From: Durusdinium trenchii
Taxonomy: Eukaryota > Sar > Dinophyceae > Suessiales > Symbiodiniaceae
Length of the DNA: 64,000 nucleotides
Direction: 5' to 3'
NCBI GenBank assembly: GCA_963970005.1
Contig: CAXAMN010018757.1
Span: 29,759-93,758 of the forward strand
Part shown: positions 48,351 to 57,986 of the stretch, in pieces
Layout: every line of letters starts with the position of its first letter
Position numbering within the stretch: position 1 is the stretch's first letter
Translations under genes and position numbers: made by a program
The notes under the pieces: model-generated
Told to the model about the DNA's origin: nothing
Seen by the model: the letters and a program-made list of their open reading frames with translations, nothing else
Database searches by the model: none

Positions 48351-48984
48351 TTGAACCAGAAGCTTGTTTTCACACTCTACACAAATATGAATGATCAAGG
48401 AACGAGGTTGGAAGCAATGAGATTGCTTAGGCGTACTTTCTTGTTTCCTTCGTCGCCCACTGGTCCAAGAAGGTGCCTTTTATGCACCGAGCTGGACCTT
48501 AACATACAAACAAACAGTCAACACAACCAAAATCACTCAAGTTCAATCATGTTCCCAAAAACACGTCTGATAACATCCGATAAAAAAAATCCTTGAGCCC
48601 AGCACAAAAATATATTCAGTGAACATGGTGGACCTCCAACCAATAGTGCGCCTTGAACACATCGTAATCCCAAACCTCATCAGGCACACGCAACCTCCAA
48701 AAAAATGTTTCGAGGGAATATGGGCAACATATGGCAACATACTGTCAAATTCATTCAAATTCTGTCAACCACTGTCTCTTGCAAGTCGGGAGACGGAGAA
48801 GGTTCAAAAAACCCCTTTTGCCAACGATGTCGTGTCCACGGTTATCACATTGAATGTCGTACTGCCCTGCACGGAACCCATGCGTTGTGAAGGCTTGAGA
48901 AACGGATCCGCTGGCCGAAAAAATGTCCAAGCAATGAAGATCGCGCGCGCCTCAAAAAAACTCAAAGAAACTTAGTATGGTGAC

Positions 48985-49130
48985 GCACATGTCCTTTTGA
49001 GGGTTGCTGTTTGAGAAACCTGTCCACGAGTTCATGAAGGATTCCATCTCCGTCACGTGTTTTGAAGCATCAAACCACAGGCGCTCTTCCAGTCCAGTGG
49101 ATGTGTCCTGCAGTGACAGCCCGGAACACC
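48985..49130 (-). CDS. Upstream exon of the downstream nested-element gene
   Basis: Minus-strand frame reads GCSGLSLQDTSTGLEERLWF and DASKHVTEMESFMNSWTGFS. It is the most upstream exon-like stretch before the tandem-repeat arrays, so the gene probably starts near 49.1-49.35 kb. The start codon was not determined. Confidence 0.4.
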
Positions 49131-49586
49131 CTAACAAAACAAAACGTTCGTGACCAAACCTAGAACAACTTCTTACAAACCTAAACAACAAGGTGAAACA
49201 CAAAGGGGGCTCCTCACCGACTTTCATACCTCCACACATGGCTGTCAACACCGTGACAAAGCGCCACATCATCGTGAACGAGGCGACTACGCGGCCGAAA
49301 ACAAATGAGCCACACTTTTGAGGGCAGCTCAGAAGTCCCACTCAAAACAAACTGAGAACCCTTGGTGTGTATTGGCTTCACCTCTTTCTATCTGAAAATG
49401 GATCTCTATATATATATATATATCATATATCGTATACGTTTATATAATGTATCGTTATATACACTGCCACAGGCCCTGAACCCCCCACATGTGAAACAAT
49501 ATTAATTAATCTGGGGTCCGCACCCCGTGTTTAACACCAGAAAGAAACTGCAAGCTTCACGCCACGCAATCGCAACCCACATGGGT

Positions 49587-50375
49587 AAATTATTCTGAGG
49601 TCTCCAACCCCTCTTGGATATCAGAACAAATTGGTCCTGTGCTCAGGGAAAGCACCCCCTGGAAGAAGCCACCCCTCCAAGTAGCCGATCGTTGCCAAAT
49701 ATGATCAAACATCGAAAGTGGGTGAGGCATTTGAGACTAGCAACGAAGTATCTTCACATTGGCCCCAGGCGCTATGAAGGCATCACCAGACACAGACAGC
49801 ATACCTCCCTGCCCCCTCACCAACTTCTCGAAATTATTCTGGGGCCACCAACCCCTGTTGGACATCAGAACAAATTGGTCATGTGCTCAGGGAAAGCACC
49901 CACGGGGAGAAGCTAGGCCTCCAAGTAACAGATCGTTGCCAAATATTATCAAACATCGAAAGTGGGTGAGACACGAAATCGGTAGTATCTTCACAGTGGC
50001 CTCAGGCCCTATGAAGGCATCGCCAGACACAGACAGCCCACCTCCCTGCGCCCCTCACCAACCTCTCCACAAATGGAGAAATTATTCTGGGGTCTCCAAC
50101 CCCTCTGGGATATCAGAACAAATTGTTCACGTGCTCAGGGAAAGCACCCACTGGGAGAACCTAAGCCTCCTAGTAGCAAATTGTTGCCAAATATTATCAA
50201 ACATCGAAAGTGGGTGAGGCATTTGAGACTAGCAACGAAGTATCTTCACATTGGCCCCAGGCGCTATGAAGGCATCACCAGACACAGACAGNNNNNNNNN
50301 NTCTTCACATTGGCCCCAGGCCCTATGAAGGCATCGCCAGACACAGACAGCCCACCTCCAGGCCTACTCCCAAAT
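49587..50375. repeat. Tandem repeat array 1, about 245-bp unit, with assembly gap
   Basis: Copies begin with AAATTATTCTG at 49587, 49831 and 50079 (spacing 244 and 248). Each continues with CCAACCCCT, GGACATCAGAACAAATTG, CTCAGGGAAAGCACCC and GCCAGACACAGACAGCCC-type blocks. Ten Ns at 50292-50301 interrupt the third copy, and the sequence resumes inside the same unit, so the array is probably collapsed in the assembly. Confidence 0.9.
50292..50301. other. Assembly gap of 10 N
   Basis: Ten N characters lie inside the tandem array. True gap length is unknown. Confidence 0.98.
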
Positions 50376-50555
50376 GCTCAAAACCAGTCCCCCCCTCATA
50401 TACATTTCTAGCTCTGTTTCAGTTTTTGTTTCATATCTTCTACACTACAAAATGGATCAAAATAAAAAGCATAAGGAACTCTGAGGGCGTCGTTTCTGAC
50501 TTGTATAGTTTCTGAACGATGGTTTCTGAACCATGTAAATTTTTCAAGTATCGTA

Positions 50556-50848
50556 GTTTCTATATCCTATATCGTACAATCTCAAGACATTTCTGCCCTG
50601 GAAATATCCTTTATCTTATAGCATCAAGACATTTCTGCCCTGCAGTTTCCGAACAGAAGCTACAACAAATATCCACAGTTAATATCAATAAAAAGCACCA
50701 TTATCTGAAATGGATTTTTCTCTTCACCTGAACACTGGTGTTGAACTAATCGTAGTTTCTATATCCTATTTCGTACAATATCAAGACATTTCTGCCCTGG
50801 AAATACCCTTTAGCTTAGCATCAAGACATTTCTGCCCTGCAGTTTTTG
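50556..50848. repeat. Pair of about 90-bp direct repeats
   Basis: The stretch from TTTCTATATCCTAT to TTCTGCCCTGCAGTTT occurs at about 50556-50648 and again at about 50756-50846. Inside each copy, ATCAAGACATTTCTGCCCTG or its near match appears twice. The copies differ by a few bases. Confidence 0.8.
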
Positions 50849-51149
50849 AGTATAGAAAAGAAGAGCTGTGCTGGATTAGTGTTGGATTCTGCTAGCGGTG
50901 CTTGAATGAGTAGCTTACAGTATAGCTTACGAGCCACTGGGACCATAGTCATGGGCGCTTCCCGGTCAAGTAGTTTATTGATCCGAGGGATGCAGTCACT
51001 TTCAATTTCGAAGCTTGGCTCGGATCCATTTTCTGTTGAACATCAATGAACTTCTAAAGTTGAAATTCAATTTAACCCAGGTCTTCAGCAGCTTCCAGTG
51101 ATCTAAGGATCTGGGTTGGCTAGCCAATGTGGCCAAACACTTGCCCAAG

Positions 51150-51595
51150 GGCCTCCCGAGTTCCCGGTGCTTAGATCCGGTGGATCTAAGCGCTGGAAAC
51201 CTCTCCGTTAGCGCTGGAAGGGCTTCTGGAGCGCTGGAACCACTCCGAAACCTAGCTTTCAGTGCCCCGGACGGGTTCCCGGTGGATCTAAGCGCTGGAA
51301 ACCTCTCCGGGCCTTCGTCAAGCAAAATTGATCTGGGATCAATTTTGCTTGAGGAAGCCTTCCCGTAGATTAATTTTGCTTGACCAAGCCTTCCCGTAGA
51401 TCAATTTGGCTTGACGAAGGCCCGGAGAGGTTTCCAGCGCTTGGATCCACCGGATCTAAGCACCGGGAACCCGTCCGGGGCACTGGAAGCTAGGTTTTGG
51501 AGTGGTTCCAGCGCTCCAGAAGCTCTTCGAGCGCTAACGGAGAGGTTTCCAGCGCTTAGATCCACCGGATCTAAGCACTGGGAACTCGGGAGGCC
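51150..51595. repeat. Large foldback, two inverted arms of about 190 bp
   Basis: The left arm (51150 to about 51337) starts GGCCTCCCGAGTTCCCGGTG, and the right arm (about 51390-51595) ends with its inverted counterpart. They remain highly similar over the whole arm apart from an 11-bp deletion in the left copy. Each arm also holds short internal palindromes such as AGATCCGGTGGATCT, and a second dyad AAGCAAAATTGATC occupies the centre. The RNA or DNA would form a long hairpin. The GC-rich arms contrast with the AT-rich surroundings. Confidence 0.85.
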
Positions 51596-51717
51596 ATTGT
51601 CGATTTCACGCGTTTGAGTCCAAGCTTTCAAACATAGACGCATGTAAAATAGCAAATGAAATGTATAAATGGAACAAACGTACGGGGGACCCTCATATAC
51701 ATTTTTAAGGTGTGGGT

Positions 51718-52480
51718 GTCCCACCTCCCTGCACCCCTCACCAACCTCTCCACAAACGGGGAAATTATTCTGGGGCAACCAACCCCTGTTGGACATCAGA
51801 ACAAATTGATCCTGTGCTCAGGGAAAGCACCCACTGCGAGAAGCTAGGCCTCCAAGTAGCAGATCGTAGCGAAATATTCTCAAACATCGAAAGTGGGTGA
51901 GACATTTGAGACTAGCAACGAAGTATCTTCACATTGGCCCCAGGCCCTATGAAGGCATCGCCAGACACAGACAGCCCACCTCCCTGCACACTTAGCCCAA
52001 ACTGGCCACGAGTGCCAACCTCTCCACAAAAGAGTAAACTATACTGGGGTCCCCAACCCCTGCTGGACCTCAGAACAAATTGTCCAGGACAGCACACAGG
52101 GAGAAACTAGGCCTCCAAGTAGCAGACCGCTGCCAAACGTTATCAAACATCGAACGCCAAAATATTATCAAACATTGAAAGTGGGTGAGACATTTGAAAC
52201 TGGCAACAAATTCGGTAGTATCTTCACATTGGCCCCAGGCCCTATATGAAGGCATCACCAGGCACAGACAGCCCACCTCCCTACACCCCTCACCAACCTC
52301 TGAACAAACGGGGCAAATTATTCTGGGGCCATTAACTCGTGTTGGACAGCAGAAATAATTTGCCCTCTGCTGGCACAAGGCAATCACTGCAGGAGAAGGT
52401 CCAAGCCTGCTCCAAGCCTCCTGCTTAACTCTCACTTCCTGCCCTATAGGATCGGCTCCAAGCCTTTCCTGCTTTAGGAG
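51718..52480. repeat. Tandem repeat array 2, about 275-bp unit
   Basis: Copies of the array 1 unit recur with starts near 51762, 52035 and 52315 (spacing 273 and 280). They are longer than array 1 copies because of extra internal sequence. The arrays flank the foldback at 51150-51595. Confidence 0.85.
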
Positions 52481-52889
52481 GCTATAACCCCCCCCGAATA
52501 TTATTCCAGGGTACAAGGTATGTCAAAAACACATGAATATTATGAATAAATCCTGGACCAGGATGTAAAGGCTTCGTGTAGATTACTTGTACCTACATGG
52601 GAGGTGTCCAGGACCTTAGGCATCCAAATGTATATATATATATATTTTCGCCTATTCTATTCTTATTAGATCCTACAGTCAGAAGCAAGACACCGGATGC
52701 AATGTCCACATGTCTGGAGCTTGGCCTGGGAAAAAAGATAAAGCCATATTGTTTCACCTTTCGCCTCTAGCTTGTCAGAATGTCTCAGTGGCTCGGCTCT
52801 GACGTAGGCCAAACTCTTTCGATCAAAATGCCGAGTGCTTTGCACTCAAACCCTTCCATGGCTTGTTGGCCATGCTCCCACATTCAAGG

Positions 52890-53213
52890 TTAGCGTGTGG
52901 GGGACCGGGATCTCTCACGAGCTAGCAATTTCAAAGACTTCAGCTCTTGGAGAATGTCCTTTTGCACGGCCAAAGTGGCAGAGAGAACATCCAAGACTGA
53001 CGATTGCAGTGGCTCAGTCTCCACTGGAATCACACTAGGAGGTTGACATGATTCAGCCGGTGGCTGAGACTCCAACTCCAACACAGACTCTGGTTCAGGC
53101 ATCTGTGAGTCAGCATTCCCAGCATCTTGTGAATCGGCAACGAATTGCGGCGAGCTGTCCAGTCCAGGCAAAAAAAGTGTATCCTGCGATTCATCACGTT
53201 GCTCCTGAACCGA
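52890..53213 (-). CDS. Terminal exon of the upstream nested-element gene, Ser/Gln/Glu-rich
   Basis: Reads MSVQEQRDESQDTLFLPGLD at its start, then a disordered acidic stretch rich in S, Q, E and P, then a short helix (ATLAVQKDILQELKSLKLLA) and a basic tail, RERSRSPTR, before a stop at 52890. The ATG at 53213 could be the start of a small separate protein, or the exon may continue from upstream. The RSRSPTR ending resembles an SR-type or nuclear-targeting tail. The downstream neighbour is the repeat array, so this is the 3-prime end of the upstream gene. Confidence 0.5.
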   Translation of the reverse strand, partial: SVQEQRDESQDTLFLPGLDSSPQFVADSQDAGNADSQMPEPESVLELESQPPAESCQPPSVIPVETEPLQSSVLDVLSATLAVQKDILQELKSLKLLARERSRSPTR

Positions 53214-53384
53214 CATCTTTCGGCTTCTCTCTGGGACGCGTGCCACTTGTGAGCCAAAATCTCACACATTCTCAATGCATGCTGGGACTCTCAAAGCACA
53301 CCACAAAAACCATCCGAAACATTCCAAAAACATCCAAAAACCATTGCGACCTCATCCCACATCATCCCACCGTTTCCCACCCCC

Positions 53385-53830
53385 TATGCAGCACAAGTCA
53401 CCTAGACCATAGACAAGGTCGTAAGATCTGGCATATGCTGTCTCGTCACGGACAACCATGAACTCGTTGCAGCCGTCCATGTTCAGCATTGACAGGGCCT
53501 GTCGAGCTGCCTGCTCGAGATCTGATCCTCTGGCGCCGAAAAAGAAAGGTAAGAAGTCGGAGCGCAACGACTGCGGGCGCACACCAGACTGTCGAGAAAT
53601 TCCAAATGCCTTTTGGATGTGCTTGTTGTTCAGCAACCCTCCCAAACTAAATCCCAGCTTGAGCAAACCGAGTTCGCAATTGGACTGAGATCCTGTTCGG
53701 GCTGTTTTGCCACGAAGCTGGCGGTCTGCTTTTCTGAGTAAATTTGGCACCAGTGCTCGAGCTATTTCATCTCCCTTCAATGTTCCCTTTGCAACCAGAT
53801 CCTCAGACGCAGATGAGTATATAAGCAGAA
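53385..53830 (-). CDS. Exon of the upstream nested-element gene with a RDETAYA motif
   Basis: The minus strand reads SEDLVAKGTLKGDEIARALV, then NLLRKADRQLRGKTARTGSQ, FSLGGLLNNKHIQKAFGISR and finally CNEFMVVRDETAYARSYDLV followed by YGLG. A hydrophobic strand followed by D-E-T and a later Y-x-L-V-x-G fits the shape of the first catalytic strand in DDE-type transposases (a strand, then an acidic residue). That is an inference; the second and third acidic residues were not identified. It is in the same orientation as the Cys-rich exon immediately upstream. Confidence 0.5.
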
Positions 53831-53949
53831 AAAACATATGAAACAATAGAATACAATAGAGAAATGACAATTGTAGTACAGTCAGCATCTATGAGTACGG
53901 AATCTTTGAGATTTTGGTTTCGTATGACATCATATGAGATTCACTGACA

Positions 53950-54621
53950 TTAGCTTGTTTCCAGTGTTCCGACCACTGAGCATGCGACCAGAATCTCACA
54001 TTCGGTATCACTGAGACTTCCATTGCAAAGAGCTTCCACGTAAGTATCAATCTTCCTTTTAACATCCTTGGATGCTGTCACCTTGAGATTGGGAGTCAAA
54101 TACTTGAGACTTCGGTCCAAAAACTCCTTGAGTGCAACAGACTGGTAGGCAACCGGGATGTGGATGAACCCTTCTTTGGCACGATGAAGGGCTTCTTGGT
54201 ACGAGATATTCTCCAAACATTGCTCCGAAAGCTCTGGGAACATCACTTTCATGTTTTTGGCCAGCCGCATGACTTCCTCACGGTCATCTTGCAGAGTCAA
54301 ATGTGTGAGGCGAACGAAGCAAATCTTGCAAGCCCAGTCATGGAAGCACTGAGCTAGCTTGTGTTTGTTGGCTTGCCGCCAACACTTTTCACAACAGGGG
54401 TGACCACGCAAGTTGGTCACGTTCGAAGAAGACATGCACCCCTGATCTCTGAGAAACAAATGTCCACCAATGCCATTGAAGATTACGACTTGATGCACAG
54501 GTGAATGTGTCACTGCAATGGACCCACTCTGGAGCCAGATTCTCAGGATGTCGCTGTTTCGTCCAATCAATGATCGGCATCCCACATCCGATTCCAAATC
54601 CAAGCCTGAGCACACACCCAA
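53950..54621 (-). CDS. Cys-rich exon of the upstream nested-element gene, possible zinc cluster
   Basis: About 220 codons open on the minus strand with a stop at 53950. After a beta-rich start (SIAVTHSPVHQVVIFNGIGG) comes HPCCEKCWRQANKHKLAQCF and then HDWACKICFVRL. This gives paired C-x-x-C sites with His residues between them, as in a small zinc-binding fold. The remainder is helical and charged (DDREEVMRLAKNMKVMFPEL). The spacing does not match a classical C2H2 finger or zinc knuckle. A DNA-binding role in transposition is possible. The frame may include an intron at its upper end. Confidence 0.5.
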   Translation of the reverse strand: MGVCSGLDLESDVGCRSLIGRNSDILRIWLQSGSIAVTHSPVHQVVIFNGIGGHLFLRDQGCMSSSNVTNLRGHPCCEKCWRQANKHKLAQCFHDWACKICFVRLTHLTLQDDREEVMRLAKNMKVMFPELSEQCLENISYQEALHRAKEGFIHIPVAYQSVALKEFLDRSLKYLTPNLKVTASKDVKRKIDTYVEALCNGSLSDTECEILVACSVVGTLETS

Positions 54622-54764
54622 GTCTGTGGTGTCATCCTTTTGCAGTGCAACCTGATGTCGCTCAGACCGTTCATGCTTCTCCCTGAGAGACCAAAGGCAA
54701 AAACTGAACTACAGTGTCAAAGGCTTCTGAAGCAATCCCCCACTACAAGCAAATGGGAAATGAG

Positions 54765-54955
54765 CTAGATCACATATAGTTTGCATTTCATAAAAAGGCC
54801 GTAAAATTCATCAAGGAAGGCAAGGCGCAAAGCAAGGTCGTTGGTCTCATATGGGAAATGGAAGTGTATGCCACATTTGATGCAATACGCTGGGTTGCGC
54901 TTCATGGACTTCTCAATATCTGCGTCAGTAGCTTTTGGGCATCGAGCTCTCACCT
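54765..54955 (-). CDS. Exon of the upstream nested-element gene with a CIKCGIHFHFPYE segment
   Basis: Minus-strand frame starts at a CTGTAG|GTGAGAG junction and reads RARCPKATDADIEKSMKRNP, AYCIKCGIHFHFPYETNDLA and LRLAFLDEFYGLFMKCKLYV. C-x-x-C-x-x-H-x-H could bind zinc. It lies directly downstream of the 95-100-bp tandem repeats that carry the same junction sequence. Confidence 0.5.
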
Positions 54956-55243
54956 ACAGGGAAAAAAGAATTATTCCAACGTCCAACACATCTGCACATG
55001 ATTCAGGAACAATAATATTACATACTGTAGATTAGGAACCATTGTGCTCTCACCTACAGGGAAAAGGAATTATTCCAACGTCCAACACATCTGCACATGG
55101 TTCAGGAAGAATTTTATTACTGTAGATTAGGAAGCATCGTGCTCTCACCTACAGGGAAAAAGAATGAAAAAGAATTATTCCAACGTCCAACACATCTGCA
55201 CATGGTTCAGGAACAATCATATTCCTGTAGATTAGGAACCAAT
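54946..55243. repeat. Three tandem copies of a 95-100-bp unit carrying a splice-acceptor-like junction
   Basis: Copies start GCTCTCACCTACAGGGAAAA at 54946, 55046 and 55141 (spacing 100 and 95). Each continues with GAATTATTCCAACGTCCAAC, ACATCTGCACATG and a CTGTAGATTAGGAA block. On the minus strand each unit presents CCCTGTAGGTGAGAGC, the sequence at the edge of the exon at 54765-54955. Confidence 0.9.
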
Positions 55244-55272
55244 GAGCCATTGGCTCAACAACCCAGTCTTAG

Positions 55273-56643
55273 CTACTTTGGACCCATTGCCTCATCTTCT
55301 GAAAGTCTCTTGTACACACCAGGGCGGCTCTCCTCGCAAAATTTCCAGATGTTGAAACTTGCTCCTTCCCCTCTAGCAGGGCGTCCAGCTCTGGCTCTTT
55401 TGCGTGGTGGGCTGATAGCTCGGGAACTTTGCGGCACATATGGGACAATCTCCAAACAAGGTGTTGGCTGAGGCTCTGTAGCGGTAGCCCCTGTCTTTGG
55501 TAAAGACTGGTCTGTGCGTGAACGTTCCTTCTCCCTCCTATCACCAATGAACTTGCCAAGGTCATGGCGAATCATGAGTGCCCTACACGCTTTGCATGAT
55601 ATCTCTTGGTCACCAGCGATGCCCAAAAGAAATTCCTCCCAGTGCCCTTTTGGTAGCTTTTCCTTCGGGCATGCTTCTGCAAGGAGATTCTTGTGCAGGG
55701 CTTGGAAGTGCTGATTGTAGTTGACCCCAGCATCAGTAAGAACATCTTTGGCAAATGAGATCTGCTTCATGCGCAACTTTTTGGCGGATCTTTGAGACAT
55801 GATCTTCTCAATCGATTGCTCCAAGTCCTCATCCGCCAGTTTTTTCTTGTGCCTTTTATTCTTTGTCTTTTTGATTCCGGTCTCTTGCTGCATGTCAAGC
55901 TCTTCCTTCATCTGCTTCTCCTCCTTCTCGGCTTTCAGCTGTTTCTTCAACCGTCTAAACCTTGAAAGCTCCCCCTCCAATTGTCTTTCAAGATCTTTCT
56001 GGACCCGATCCATGTATTCCTTCATCCCTTCTGAAAGTGTACTGTCTGATTCGGAATCCTCTTCATTCGGTGGACTCGTGGCTGGACAATTGGCAGGCGT
56101 CGCTGGCTTGGATGTAGACTCAGGCTTCACTGAGTTTGGCAGGGCACTAGCCCGCACAGGAGTTGGAACACTCATCGCTGGAATGGACCCCTCCCTTTTC
56201 TCTGGCTTTGAAGATTCCTGCATACTGACTCTAGGCTCACCTGCAGAGGCTGACGTAGCACTGGTGCCTGGCGCCTGGTCTTTCGGCGCAGTAGGCTCCT
56301 TGGCTTCTGTCTTGACAAAGAAACGTGCTTCTGCCTTCACAAAGGGAAGTGGCTCTGCCTTGATGCACTTCCCCATGGATTTGTCCCCTGCACACAGGGA
56401 CTGCAATCTGAATGAAGCAACGTCATTATCCACAATGTCGAAGGGCTGGAATGGTCCATCGGTTTCCAAAACCTGATCTGCCCATCCCTGCTGCAACAGG
56501 CTGGCGGCATACAATACCACCCTGTGCCCACAAGACCAAAAATCATTCTGCTTCGGCGTCTTACCATCACACAACTGAATGGTAGTCCTGGATTGCAATA
56601 CTGCCAAAACAGGAAGGGTGGAAAAAAACATAGTCCGTTGACC
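55273..56643 (-). CDS. Ulp1/C48-like protease, catalytic-Cys part, fused to a coiled-coil tail
   Basis: A 452-codon open frame with ATG at 56631; the exon probably begins near 56643. Residues 22-41 (DGKTPKQNDFWSCGHRVVLY) fit the Q...D/N..CG block of Ulp1-type SUMO proteases, with Q28 and C34 as the likely oxyanion and nucleophile residues. The preceding exon at 56713-56903 supplies the His and Asp. Residues 90-109 contain three psi-K-x-E sites (IKAE, VKAE, VKTE), and a fourth (VKPE) is at 168-171. Residues 203-285 form a charged coiled coil with a basic patch at 253-265. Residues 346-356 hold CKACRALMIRH. A basic proline-rich part with PPRKRARAGRPARG and a C-terminal globular end follow. The stop is at 55273. 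Usual Ulp1 proteins end soon after the Cys block, so the long tail is unusual. Confidence 0.65.
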   Translation of the reverse strand, partial: GQRTMFFSTLPVLAVLQSRTTIQLCDGKTPKQNDFWSCGHRVVLYAASLLQQGWADQVLETDGPFQPFDIVDNDVASFRLQSLCAGDKSMGKCIKAEPLPFVKAEARFFVKTEAKEPTAPKDQAPGTSATSASAGEPRVSMQESSKPEKREGSIPAMSVPTPVRASALPNSVKPESTSKPATPANCPATSPPNEEDSESDSTLSEGMKEYMDRVQKDLERQLEGELSRFRRLKKQLKAEKEEKQMKEELDMQQETGIKKTKNKRHKKKLADEDLEQSIEKIMSQRSAKKLRMKQISFAKDVLTDAGVNYNQHFQALHKNLLAEACPKEKLPKGHWEEFLLGIAGDQEISCKACRALMIRHDLGKFIGDRREKERSRTDQSLPKTGATATEPQPTPCLEIVPYVPQSSRAISPPRKRARAGRPARGEGASFNIWKFCEESRPGVYKRLSEDEAMGPK

Positions 56644-56712
56644 CTATGGCAAACACAAAAAATAGTTAAAATTTAAAAAACTATCCAATCAAAACACTTA
56701 CATCAAACTCAC

Positions 56713-56903
56713 CGAAAGTCCCAGGATAGACGGCAGCGTAAGCTACAGCAATCGGCTTGCAGGCTTGTTGCGCAGCTTTTCGGATGTGAGGATCAGCTTT
56801 CCCATCGTAAAGCACTGCCTGCCACTCACCGGCACGGATGGCCATCAGTGCTTGATGGTTGTCTGAATACCTGAGCCATGGATTGCTTATTGCTTCACCA
56901 ACC
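56713..56903 (-). CDS. Ulp1/C48-like protease, catalytic-His/Asp exon
   Basis: Begins after AG|G at 56904-56905 and ends at a GTGAGT donor. It reads VGEAISNPWLRYSDNHQALM, AIRAGEWQAVLYDGKAD and then KPIAVAYAAVYPGTF. The NHQALMAI...VLYDGKAD pattern matches the HW(x)LVxI...YDS block of C48 peptidases with H and D at the expected spacing, although the usual Trp after His is Gln here. It precedes the Cys-containing exon by about 70 bases. A residue change at the HW position may affect activity or reflect family divergence. Confidence 0.6.
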
Positions 56904-56984
56904 CTAGAACCGGAAAAGGAAAGCAATGGAAAACATAAAACAACAGAAAAAAAAGGAACCACAAGGATCGCTAGGCTTTGTTTA

Positions 56985-57153
56985 GCTGCACCAAAGCCAG
57001 AATATTTTTTGGAAACCCTTCTAGTTGTATCAGCTTCAATCGCTCCACAAAGCTGACGCTGACGTCCAGCAAAACTACATCTTGAGGCCACTGGTCGCCC
57101 AAACGCCGCTGCAAAAGTTCCACCATCCCTCGTAGTAGAACTCCCCAGTGCAC
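56985..57153 (-). CDS. N-terminal exon of the Ulp1-like region
   Basis: After AGCAG|G the minus strand reads VHWGVLLRGMVELLQRRLGD, QWPQDVVLLDVSVSFVERLK and LIQLEGFPKNILALVQLNK. The ILALVQLNK strand occupies the position of the strand before the catalytic His in C48 folds. The exact donor near 56985 is ambiguous. Confidence 0.55.
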
Positions 57154-57639
57154 CTGCTGTCCTTAACATTGCGTTGTTTACCTTTTGTTTTGCCCTGTCT
57201 TACCTCCTTACCACCCAAGAATAATTTGGCGTGATACATATTGATACAACGACAGTTCACACACAGAACATTTTCCTAATACTTTTATATCTGGAAAAAT
57301 TTTTGAGCCTTAAAAACATGCCATCTACTTTGGAATAATTTAGACTATTTAGGACATATCCCCCAAACAAGTTCTCCACAGAAATGGTTCTGGATTCATT
57401 AGAATACAAATTAATAATGCTGCAACTCGTAACAGGCTTCAAACCCTGGAATAATTGGAATTGCAGCCAAATGTCCCATCTGAAAAGTGTCCTTTGCCCA
57501 CGGATCATAGGCAGAAAGCAACCCATCAACCACGTCCGTCCACATGGCAGCCTTCGCCTACCACAACTGCGGTTTCAAACCAATCCAGATTGACACAATA
57601 GAGATTCAATAGAAACAAGTTGGAGGGATTTGAAAGACA

Positions 57640-57835
57640 TCAAAAAAGAAAACCCCAAAGGCCTCCACACCGCCATTGAAATCCAGGTACTTCACGACGC
57701 TGGCGTCTAGATGTTCACGGCAAAAAGCAAAAACATCATCGTCAGAAGTCATTTTAGCCTTGTGCTTGTCATCCAGGTTCGCATAGTCAGCCGTTGTCGC
57801 TCCAGGATTCTTCTTCTTGAAATTCAACCAAGAAG
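57640..57835 (-). CDS. Exon of the upstream nested-element gene, unrecognised
   Basis: Minus-strand frame reads NFKKKNPGATTADYANLDDK, HKAKMTSDDDVFAFCREHLD and ASVVKYLDFNGGVEAFG. Charged, helix-like, in good exon style, with a short intron between it and the protease exons. No family recognised. Confidence 0.5.
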
Positions 57836-57986
57836 AAAACTCGCTGAGAGAAACTTGCCAGTAAGCCCGCCTCGTGAAAATAAAGCAAAAGTTGCCTGAA
57901 AAAATCCTACATCATGAATCTGCCGACTCTCTGCCACTATATACAAAGAATGGCAGTTCTTATACAAACCATGCAAACGAACAAAC

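Noticed and set aside
49587..52480. CRISPR array
   Set aside because: The repeats are about 245-280 bp units without short regular spacers, and the sequence is eukaryotic.
55799..56476. Plus-strand 225-codon open frame opposite the Ulp1-like ORF
   Set aside because: It is the shadow of a Ser/Glu/Lys-rich minus-strand ORF; its Phe/Ser/Leu-rich composition is what that produces.
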